A stretch of 9,309 nucleotides of DNA from Chitinivibrionales bacterium. GTDB lineage: Bacteria > Fibrobacterota > Chitinivibrionia > Chitinivibrionales > FEN-1185. The notes under the pieces were generated by a model. The model saw only the letters and a program-made list of their open reading frames with translations, did not search any database and had not been told where the DNA came from. The position numbers and the translations under genes were made by a program. The stretch covers positions 1 to 9,309 of the forward strand of contig JAQUMP010000104.1 in assembly GCA_028718065.1 (NCBI GenBank). Reading direction: 5' to 3'. This document shows, piece by piece, positions 1-5,527 of this stretch; position 1 is the stretch's first letter, and each line of letters begins with the position of its first letter.

Positions 1-462
1 AGCATAATCCACCAGATAAAATACGGCGGCAAAACACGCCTTGCGTTCGATATGGGCAGGCGTTTCGGCACGTTGGTTCCGGTTGAATTTTTAGAGAATG
101 TTGATTGCATAATCCCGGTGCCGCTCCATTATTGGCGACGACTCAAGCGCGGCTATAATCAGGCAGAACATTTAGCGTTGGGGCTCCTTCAAAGCTGGGA
201 CAAGCATGTAGCGTATTTGCCCGGCGCGCTGCGCCGCACCCGCACCACAAAAACGCAGACCAAACTAACGCGGGAAATCCGCAAACGCAATTTAATCGGC
301 GCGTTTAACGTGCCCCAAAAAGCGGCGGCCGTAATAAAAGGCAGGCAGTGCCTGCTGATTGACGACGTGATAACCACCGGCGCCACCGTAAACGCCTGCG
401 CCGCGGCCCTGCTCAAAAGCGGCGCCGCCGGCGTCAAGGTTTTTTCGCTGGCGCGGGATTAG
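1..462 (+). CDS. comF: ComF family phosphoribosyltransferase (5' end missing)
   Basis: The frame is open from base 1, so the gene starts left of the window; 153 C-terminal residues are present. The first visible residues (HQIKYGGKTRLA) already match the ComF core, so the in-frame ATG at 52 is internal and not the start. Visible hallmarks are PVPLHYWRRLKRGYNQAEHLA, the RR-R-T--Q--L segment (RRTRTTKTQTKLTREIRKRN), GAF, and the PRPP-binding loop LLIDDVITTGAT. The missing part is expected to carry the N-terminal zinc-finger-like region of the family. ComF proteins are cytoplasmic and are linked to DNA uptake during natural transformation; their reaction and substrate are not settled. The stop TAG at 460-462 overlaps the stop of the convergent gene, leaving no room for a terminator between them. 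Family assignment is firm; a role in competence here is inference. Confidence 0.93.
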   Translation, partial: SIIHQIKYGGKTRLAFDMGRRFGTLVPVEFLENVDCIIPVPLHYWRRLKRGYNQAEHLALGLLQSWDKHVAYLPGALRRTRTTKTQTKLTREIRKRNLIGAFNVPQKAAAVIKGRQCLLIDDVITTGATVNACAAALLKSGAAGVKVFSLARD

Positions 463-1625
463 CGTTTGTTAAGAATCGTTATGCGGCGCGTCTCGGAACG
501 GCCGTTGATCCGTCCTACCGCAAAGTAAACACCGCTTGCCATTGCCGGAATTTTCCAGGTAATGAGCCCGGGGGATATATCGGGCGTCAAGAGCATCTTT
601 TGGCCTTTCAAACTCACCAACCAGAGCGCGCTCCTGCCGGTCGACGTACCGTTTTTTACGGAACACTCTATTTTTTTGCCGTTTAAAATTAAGAAAGAAC
701 TCTCGTCGGTTCGCGAGGCGCCCCGTATTGCCGCCGAGGGCGGGCCAATGCTGAATTTTGCGGCGGATACGGCATAAATTGAGGCGACATCGTAATCGAC
801 GATTTCGATTCTGGCGGCCGGGGTTATCAGGGAGGTGTCGTCGGGAATCACATAATCCAGCGCCCCGTTTTCCGATGTCTGAAAATAGGCTTTCTCTTTG
901 GTAAGTTCCACCGAATAGGAAATGCCATTGTTAAGCGACAAGCCGATCCGTACCATGCGGCTGATGCCATTTGTAAATGTCCAGCGCACGAGCATGGTAT
1001 CGCCGAGGCGATAGGTTTCGCCGCCGTTGGGGGCGATAAGCGTTATGACCGGGACCGCGCCGGTAAAGGGCCGGTACAGCGCGCCTGCGGCTACGGCCTG
1101 TTTGGCGATCCCGAACGATGCGCATGCGTAGCTTACCAAGAGCGCCGGCGGAGGCGTGGCGTTAAAATAGGCCACCATGATGCGGTGCATGCCCGCCGCC
1201 AGGCCGATGGAGCCGCCCTTTTCCAATGCCCCCGAACGGACGCCGTCGTTGTTGACAATCAAGGAGTCCCCGATAAAAAGTTTGCCGCCGTCGCGGGAAT
1301 TTACATAAAACGTGTAGTCGCCGTCGAGCAGAATACTGATGAATCCGGTGTAAACGAGGCCGAAATTCGAGGCGCCATGGGAGATTTCCGATAAGTCAAA
1401 GGAGGCGCAGGTATCGGACTTTACGGGTGCAAGAGTGGCAAAATCGGGCAGCGCGGTCCATGACCCTTCATAATATTTATAGTTTAAACCCTGTTCCAGT
1501 TGCCCGGTGGGATCGGGCGGACGCAAGCCCGCGGCAGTCGCCGCGACCGCCGCCAACACCGGCAGCGTTCCCGCGAAAAGAAGCAAGCGGGTGTTCCGGA
1601 CACGGGCTAATGCCGCGCGAAACAT
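459..1625 (-). CDS. Exported PA14 / Kre9-KNH-like protein with sorting-type C-terminal tail
   Basis: The protein has 388 residues. Residues 1-33 look like a signal peptide: a basic start, then a hydrophobic stretch ending in AVAATAAG. Residues about 46-172 form a PA14 domain, a carbohydrate-binding-type beta sandwich (GLNYKYYEG, GLVYTGFISI, DGDYTFYVNSRDGGKLFI, VVNNDG-like, AGMHRIMVAYF). Residues about 192-293 match the Ser/Thr-rich Kre9/KNH-like module (ITLIAPNGGETYRLGD, VRWTF, NNGISYSVEL, YVIPDD). Residues about 315-388 are a beta-rich end with the SGVYF and final basic pattern of type IX secretion tails, though weakly matched. The ATG at 1625 has no Shine-Dalgarno sequence but follows the upstream gene's TGA by one base, so translation is probably coupled. 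Likely role: a cell-surface or secreted carbohydrate-binding or adhesion protein. No catalytic domain was recognised. Confidence 0.85.
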   Translation of the reverse strand: MFRAALARVRNTRLLLFAGTLPVLAAVAATAAGLRPPDPTGQLEQGLNYKYYEGSWTALPDFATLAPVKSDTCASFDLSEISHGASNFGLVYTGFISILLDGDYTFYVNSRDGGKLFIGDSLIVNNDGVRSGALEKGGSIGLAAGMHRIMVAYFNATPPPALLVSYACASFGIAKQAVAAGALYRPFTGAVPVITLIAPNGGETYRLGDTMLVRWTFTNGISRMVRIGLSLNNGISYSVELTKEKAYFQTSENGALDYVIPDDTSLITPAARIEIVDYDVASIYAVSAAKFSIGPPSAAIRGASRTDESSFLILNGKKIECSVKNGTSTGRSALWLVSLKGQKMLLTPDISPGLITWKIPAMASGVYFAVGRINGRSETRRITILNKR

Positions 1626-1626
1626 T

Positions 1627-2952
1627 TCAGGGCGCCGCCGTTATATACCGGGAGCGTACGCAGCCCGATTCCTGCCAAGCAAGCAGGTAAATCCCCGCGC
1701 AAGGTATTGACATGGTATATTGCCCCGACGCGCCGGAGGCGGCGACGACAAGGCGGCCGCCCAGATCGAGCAGCCGCAGGTTTTTTATCGCCGTACCGGC
1801 GCGCGTGCGGACGGTGAGCGTGCTCCTTTTTATCCGGACGGAAAGCGCGGATGCCGCGCTTAAGCCGCGTCCATTGCCATCTCCCGATTTAATGGAGGCC
1901 GCCGTTGCGCCAACCCAAAGATCGGGCCAGTAGAAGTGCGATCCCAGGTAAAGTATTTCGCCGGGAGTTTTGGTCTTGCGGATGTAGGCCTTGCGGATGC
2001 AGGTTGAATCGAACATAAGATTGTTGTCGCCCACCTCGATCATATAATCGGTGTTATAGCTCCAGTTTTCGCCGCCCATGCCGCAATAGGAGGGTTGCAG
2101 CAACTCCCCTATTCTGCCCACGCCCCAGCGCCAGAGATAGGTGGAATCGTGATGGGAACCCTGGTGAAAACAGATGGTGCCCAGACTGTCCATCCATTGG
2201 CGGCAGACGCAGCCGTCGCGGCATTTGCCCGTCGTGTCGATATTGGCGTCCTTTGCCTCCTGGGTGGAGAGCTTAACGATTATGGGGGCATGGGCGCAAT
2301 TGGTGCTCCGAACGATATTGAATGAAAGAAAATCGCCGCACTTGTTGACGGAAGCGTAGCCGGCGCCGCCGGCGACAGGGTCGTTGCCCGCGGCATGATC
2401 CCAGAGGATTACGGTTACGCCGGCCGAATTATCGGCATTAATCGCCGTGCTGGCGATCTGCCAGTTGCGACTGTAAACGACCTTGTCGTTGCCGTCCCAT
2501 CCCAGGTCCATCATGTCCTGCACCACCTGGCCCTGCCAGATGATCTTGGTGCCGCTGCCGTCGATGTTGCACACGATAACGCCGGTCGGGTTCTGGGCCG
2601 CAATCCGTGAACCATCGGGCGAGATGCAATAGGCCGAAACCGGGCCCCAGCCGTGCGACACGTCACCGGTAACGGCGCCCTGGATAAAATTCATTAATTT
2701 TGCGGCCTGGCCCGTTTTTAAATTCATGGCCCACATCTCGCCGCCGGTATTGTAGACCACCTTGCCCTCCGCCCCGCCGGCAAAAACGGCCCAGGCGGCG
2801 GCGATTTGCGCGGCGGTCGGGTCGGTTTGCGCTTGTAAAGTATTGACCAACGAGAAAAGTATCATGAACCCGGCGGCAAGGCCGCCGGACACGGATCCGG
2901 CGCAAAAACTTCTTTCGGCATGACCAACGCGACTTACGCGGTTAAACTTCAT
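1627..2952 (-). CDS. Exported beta-propeller-like protein with sorting-type C-terminal tail
   Basis: The protein has 441 residues and I do not recognise a named family. A long basic leader of about 28 residues precedes a hydrophobic segment (LAAGFMILFSLVNTLQA), with likely signal cleavage near residue 41. Residues about 62-345 contain repeated short strand units typical of TolB/WD40-like propeller blades (GKVVYNTGGEMWAMNLKTG, ISPDGSRIAAQ, DGNDKVVYSRNW, DSLGTICFH, NTDYMIEVGD). A cysteine-rich stretch (C244, C248, C250, C261) and other cysteines suggest disulfides outside the cytoplasm. After a Gly/Ser linker at about 350-368, the tail (LRLLDLGGRLV, then AGIYLLAWQ) resembles a Por-type sorting domain. 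The ATG at 2952 is supported by GAGGTG 5 bases upstream. It is the first gene of a two-gene unit with the PA14 protein. A surface binding or scaffold role is inference. Confidence 0.82.
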   Translation of the reverse strand: MKFNRVSRVGHAERSFCAGSVSGGLAAGFMILFSLVNTLQAQTDPTAAQIAAAWAVFAGGAEGKVVYNTGGEMWAMNLKTGQAAKLMNFIQGAVTGDVSHGWGPVSAYCISPDGSRIAAQNPTGVIVCNIDGSGTKIIWQGQVVQDMMDLGWDGNDKVVYSRNWQIASTAINADNSAGVTVILWDHAAGNDPVAGGAGYASVNKCGDFLSFNIVRSTNCAHAPIIVKLSTQEAKDANIDTTGKCRDGCVCRQWMDSLGTICFHQGSHHDSTYLWRWGVGRIGELLQPSYCGMGGENWSYNTDYMIEVGDNNLMFDSTCIRKAYIRKTKTPGEILYLGSHFYWPDLWVGATAASIKSGDGNGRGLSAASALSVRIKRSTLTVRTRAGTAIKNLRLLDLGGRLVVAASGASGQYTMSIPCAGIYLLAWQESGCVRSRYITAAP

Positions 2953-2956
2953 GGGG

Positions 2957-2962
2957 GCACCT
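2957..2962 (-). promoter_or_regulatory. Shine-Dalgarno GAGGTG of the propeller-like gene
   Basis: Read on the - strand, GAGGTG stands 5 to 6 bases before the ATG at 2952. It supports that start over the internal Met30, even though it makes the signal peptide's leader unusually long. Confidence 0.6.
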
Positions 2963-2976
2963 CATTCGTTTATTAA

Positions 2977-3005
2977 TAGCCAAATCGCACGGCCCTTTGT
3001 GGCTA
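2977..3005. repeat. Short dyad TAGCCA-17-TGGCTA beside the candidate promoter
   Basis: Inverted 6-bp half sites TAGCCA (2977-2982) and TGGCTA (3000-3005) are separated by 17 bases. They run from the last base of the predicted -10 box across the predicted start point. They could be an operator or a weak hairpin in the leader, but arms this short occur by chance. Confidence 0.3.
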
Positions 3006-3033
3006 ATATAGCTGTTCAAACGGCAAAAAGCAA
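3005..3033 (-). promoter_or_regulatory. Candidate sigma70-type promoter of the exported-protein pair
   Basis: On the - strand, TTGCTT (3028-3033) is followed after exactly 17 bases by TATATT (3005-3010). This would start transcription near 2998 and give a leader of about 45 bases before the ATG at 2952. It is the only well-spaced pair I found in the 104-base gap. The match is partial (4/6 and 5/6) and is a prediction only. Confidence 0.4.
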
Positions 3034-3056
3034 GAATGCCGATACCATCAAAAGGT

Positions 3057-4490
3057 CTATCGATGCGACGAAGCCAAGAGCCCCTGAAAGGGCACAAGAT
3101 AATCGAAATATCCTTGCCGTGAAATACCCGGATCGATCTCTCCCTCGTAAACAAGAATGGTCCGGACCGAAACCCCTTTGGGAGCTGCAAGACGGAGAAC
3201 TTTTTCCTTTACCTCTTCAATAATTCCGGCGGTAAGACGCCCTCCGGCCTTTATTTCGCAGATATAAAAACTATGTCGCGTATGGATGAGAAGATCGATC
3301 TGGCAGGCCTTTTGTCGGTTGGTGGCGCGTTGAAAGTAAGGGGAAGCGGCTTTGATAACCGAGGGCTGGACGCCGATAAGCGGCAAAAGCGAAGAAAGAT
3401 TTTTAAGCACAAGGTTTTCGAACTGAAGGCCGGTAATGGTCTCCCAGGGAATTATTTCATCGAGAGGAGTCGCATCGTAAAGACCTTTTTTAATATTCGC
3501 CGCGCGAGGAGCTATACATTTCAGGTAGAACCGGAGATAATTGTCGGAAAGCCGGTATTTAAAAAGTCGTGTTGCCTTCCCGTTTTTTGGCCCATATACG
3601 GTGTCCAAAGCGATGAAGCCGGACAATTCGAGATCGTGCAAATATTCACTTAAATGACCACCGCGCTCCCAGCCGATTAATTTATTTATTTCCGTGCGTT
3701 GTCTGCTTCCTTCCGTGAGGGCCGTGACGATTTCGCGGTACATGGAGGACCGTTGCGAAAAGATATCATGGAAAATCTGGTCGAATTCGTTAAAAAGCAA
3801 CCCTTCTTTTGTAAAGCATAAGCGCCTAATGTTTTCTTCCGCCGAAAGCGATGGCCGTATCTCTTCTAAATATCGCGGCACGCCGCCGGTCACCGCTAAT
3901 ACCTTGAGCTTTTCATGCGCGGAAATCCGGTCGCGGTTTTTTAGCCAGAATTCATTGCATGCCCACAACGGCAATTCGTCAAGCGACAGGGCCAGCGATA
4001 CTCTGCCCACAAAACCCGTATTATTGAGAATGTTTTTATCGAGCCATGAACTTACCGAACCGCATAACACCAGAACGAGCCGCGCTTTCTTTTTGAATTC
4101 GGTATCCCATGCGATTTTCAGATACCCGGCAAAATCAGGCGCACCGTTTGCCATCCATGAGATTTCGTCAAGTAAAAGAACGGTTTTTTCATTTCCTACC
4201 TGGCTTGCCAGGAGAGAAAATGCCTGGGGCCAGGATTCCAAGATCACCTTCGGCAGCCGTGTTTGCCGCACCAATTGTTCCCCGAAAGAGGCCAACTGCT
4301 CGCGGATGCTTATGCCGCCCCGGGGCGGCAGGCCCTGAAATTGAAAAAAGCGCGCGGCTGATTTTCCAAAATTCTCGATGAGGGTACTTTTGCCGATCCG
4401 CCGCCTTCCACGGCAAATGACCAGCGACGAACCCGGCTTGGCAAAGAGTTCCGTAAGCTCAAGAAGTTCTTTTTCGCGGCCTATAAACAC
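3057..4490 (-). CDS. AAA ATPase of the ATPase_2/DUF234 type with nuclease-like C terminus
   Basis: Starting at the GTG at 4490, the protein has 477 residues. The N terminus FIGREKELLELTELF is the usual opening of this family. Walker A is GRRRIGKST (28-36), Walker B is TVLLLDEISW (103-112, D108/E109), and a sensor-like LVLCGS lies near 140-145. A winged-helix region follows at about 245-310 (SGFI-type end, FKYRLSDNYLRFY). The C-terminal domain carries QIDLLI (D399) and CEIKAG (E412, K414), a D-x12-ExK arrangement like PD-(D/E)xK nucleases. Such proteins are common, often multi-copy and patchy across genomes, and their cellular role is unknown; a DNA-linked or defence/mobile role is inferred from fold only. 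A longer frame can be read to a TTG at 4547, but that start sits inside a palindrome and lacks a ribosome binding site. By eye the gene looks less GC-rich than its neighbours. Confidence 0.9.
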   Translation of the reverse strand: MFIGREKELLELTELFAKPGSSLVICRGRRRIGKSTLIENFGKSAARFFQFQGLPPRGGISIREQLASFGEQLVRQTRLPKVILESWPQAFSLLASQVGNEKTVLLLDEISWMANGAPDFAGYLKIAWDTEFKKKARLVLVLCGSVSSWLDKNILNNTGFVGRVSLALSLDELPLWACNEFWLKNRDRISAHEKLKVLAVTGGVPRYLEEIRPSLSAEENIRRLCFTKEGLLFNEFDQIFHDIFSQRSSMYREIVTALTEGSRQRTEINKLIGWERGGHLSEYLHDLELSGFIALDTVYGPKNGKATRLFKYRLSDNYLRFYLKCIAPRAANIKKGLYDATPLDEIIPWETITGLQFENLVLKNLSSLLPLIGVQPSVIKAASPYFQRATNRQKACQIDLLIHTRHSFYICEIKAGGRLTAGIIEEVKEKVLRLAAPKGVSVRTILVYEGEIDPGISRQGYFDYLVPFQGLLASSHR

Positions 4491-4496
4491 GCCTTG

Positions 4497-4502
4497 CCTC
4501 CT
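4497..4502 (-). promoter_or_regulatory. Perfect Shine-Dalgarno AGGAGG fixing the ATPase start
   Basis: The - strand reads AGGAGG-CAAGGC-GTG, a perfect core 6 bases before the GTG at 4490. The resulting protein begins VFIGREKEL, exactly where family members usually begin. This overrides the longer TTG-initiated frame. Confidence 0.85.
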
Positions 4503-4530
4503 TGAAAATTTATTCCGCCAATCAGTTGTG

Positions 4531-4565
4531 AGTCCCCAAATCAACAAAATGTCGATTTGGGGACT
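4531..4565. repeat. 35-bp palindrome, copy 1 (ATPase leader)
   Basis: Perfect 12-bp arms, AGTCCCCAAATC and GATTTGGGGACT, enclose A-ACA-AAA-TGT-C. The dyad therefore continues as ACA/TGT around a central AAA with only one A/C mismatch: 15 of 16 positions pair. It lies 41 bp upstream of the ATPase start codon and would form a hairpin at the very 5' end of its transcript. It is identical to copy 2 except at one base. No T-run follows on either strand, so it is not a normal intrinsic terminator. Confidence 0.95.
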
Positions 4566-4570
4566 GTTCT

Positions 4571-4599
4571 AATATATCATTGGGCAGTCCCGAAATCAA
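4571..4599 (-). promoter_or_regulatory. Candidate promoter of the ATPase gene, set between two palindromes
   Basis: On the - strand, TTGATT (4594-4599) and TATATT (4571-4576) are separated by exactly 17 bases. The -35 box lies inside palindrome copy 2, and the predicted transcription start falls at about 4564, the first bases of palindrome copy 1. The layout suggests operator-like control, but this is inference from position. Confidence 0.5.
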
Positions 4600-4620
4600 C
4601 AAAATGTCGATTTGGGGACT
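4586..4620. repeat. 35-bp palindrome, copy 2 (over the -35 region)
   Basis: This is a direct repeat of copy 1, 55 bp start to start with a 20-bp AT-rich linker. It differs only at base 7 (C to G), which breaks one pair of the 12-bp stem. The other arm is identical to copy 1. It overlaps the predicted -35 box of the ATPase promoter and ends about 100 bp before the divergent glycosyltransferase gene. Confidence 0.95.
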
Positions 4621-4721
4621 GGAGACAGGGCCGTGATAGCACAAAGATTTTGCCGGCGACCTCTTAAATTATGGACTTGGCTTCAGACCGGAGCGTATCT
4701 TAATGACGGTGGAAAAAACCC

Positions 4722-5525
4722 ATGACCAATACATTCACCTCCATCATCGTCCCCGTTTTCAACAATCTTGCCTTTGTCAAGGCCTTGTACCAATCGGTGC
4801 TGGCGGTCACGCCGCGCGGTTCCTACGAACTTGTTTTTGTAGACAATGGTTCCACCGAAAGCGGCCTGCAAGCGTTTTATGAATCGATTGCCGGAAAAAA
4901 CATTACGGTTATTTACAACGAAGCGAATTTAGGTTTCGGCAGGGCCAATAATATCGCCTTTAAAAAAAGCCGCGGCGATTATATCGCGCTGTTAAACTCC
5001 GACATGCTCGTAACACCCGGCTGGCTGGAGGCGCTGGCGGCGCGCTGCATTGCCCACCCGGATTGCGGCGCCGTGCAGGCCAAAATTCTTCTGGTGGACG
5101 ATAATGATAAAACCAAATGGAAAACGCAAACGTGCGGCGCAAAATTTAATGACGACGGCATGCCGGTATATCATTTAAACGGCCATTTGGCGGATGCCCC
5201 GGAAGTAAATACGAGTTTTGAGTTGCAGGCGTTCATGGGCGCCGGCGTGCTGTTAAAACGTTCCGTCATAGAAAAAGTCGGTTTTTTCGATGAGAGTTAC
5301 GATCTTGTTTTTATGGAGGACACGGACCTTTCGCTGCGCATGAGCGAGGCGGGATACCGGATTTTTTTTGAACCGCGCTCGCTCCTGTATCATTTTCACA
5401 GCGCCTCCATGCCGCACCTTTCCCAAACCGAATACGACCGCTCACGCATTAGCAATGCCGATCTTTTCCGGCAAAAATGGCCGAAAGAAAGAATTACGGA
5501 TGTACTTAAAAAGCAAGGACTATAG
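4722..5525 (+). CDS. Family 2 glycosyltransferase (COG1216 / RfbN-like)
   Basis: The 267-residue protein is a GT-A fold, inverting, nucleotide-sugar-dependent transferase. SIIVPVFNN (7-15) opens the fold. DNGSTESG (41-48), NLGFGRANN (69-77) and ALLNSDMLVTPGW (89-101, with NSD in the DxD position) form the donor site. FMGAGVLLKR and FMEDTDLSLRM (197-207, E199/D200/D202) form the acceptor and catalytic side. The chain is soluble with no membrane segment. GGTGGA lies 8 bases before the ATG. It is the first gene of a + strand run with the flavo-iron-sulfur protein (2-bp gap) and arsS (10-bp gap). It is not the GT2 subfamily usually tied to arsS (TIGR04283); its motifs are closer to cell-surface rhamnosyltransferase-like enzymes. 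The sugar and acceptor cannot be told. I found no convincing promoter in 4621-4721. Confidence 0.92.
   Translation: MTNTFTSIIVPVFNNLAFVKALYQSVLAVTPRGSYELVFVDNGSTESGLQAFYESIAGKNITVIYNEANLGFGRANNIAFKKSRGDYIALLNSDMLVTPGWLEALAARCIAHPDCGAVQAKILLVDDNDKTKWKTQTCGAKFNDDGMPVYHLNGHLADAPEVNTSFELQAFMGAGVLLKRSVIEKVGFFDESYDLVFMEDTDLSLRMSEAGYRIFFEPRSLLYHFHSASMPHLSQTEYDRSRISNADLFRQKWPKERITDVLKKQGL
5515..5519 (+). promoter_or_regulatory. Shine-Dalgarno AAGGA supporting the TTG start
   Basis: AAGGA ends 8 bases before the TTG at 5528 and lies within the last codons of the glycosyltransferase gene. The frame is closed by TAA at 5507-5509, and no ATG or GTG lies between that stop and the conserved N-terminal segment. 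TTG is therefore the most plausible start, with translation coupled to the preceding stop. Confidence 0.6.
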
Positions 5526-5527
5526 CA

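Noticed and set aside
3694..4338. 214-codon + strand open frame opposite the ATPase
   Set aside because: It is a shadow of the ATPase frame. It has no recognisable domain and no sensible ribosome site, and the - strand frame has full family motifs.
4531..4620. Two near-identical repeats with a 20-bp spacer as a minimal CRISPR array
   Set aside because: There are only two units, the spacer is too short, each repeat is an almost complete palindrome, and no cas gene or leader is present. A promoter-linked or REP-like hairpin fits better.
4531..4620. The palindromes as intrinsic terminators
   Set aside because: The stems are strong, but neither strand has a T-run after the hairpin, and the position is upstream of both divergent genes instead of after a gene.
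4621..4721. A promoter for the glycosyltransferase operon
   Set aside because: I looked for -35/-10 pairs near TAAATT and TATCTT, but none has an acceptable -35 match at 16-18 bp spacing.
4722..5525. Assignment of the GT2 enzyme to the arsS-linked TIGR04283 family
   Set aside because: TIGR04283 members have a different donor-site pattern. The motifs here, including FMEDTDLSLRM and the late YHFHSAS, are of the COG1216 type.
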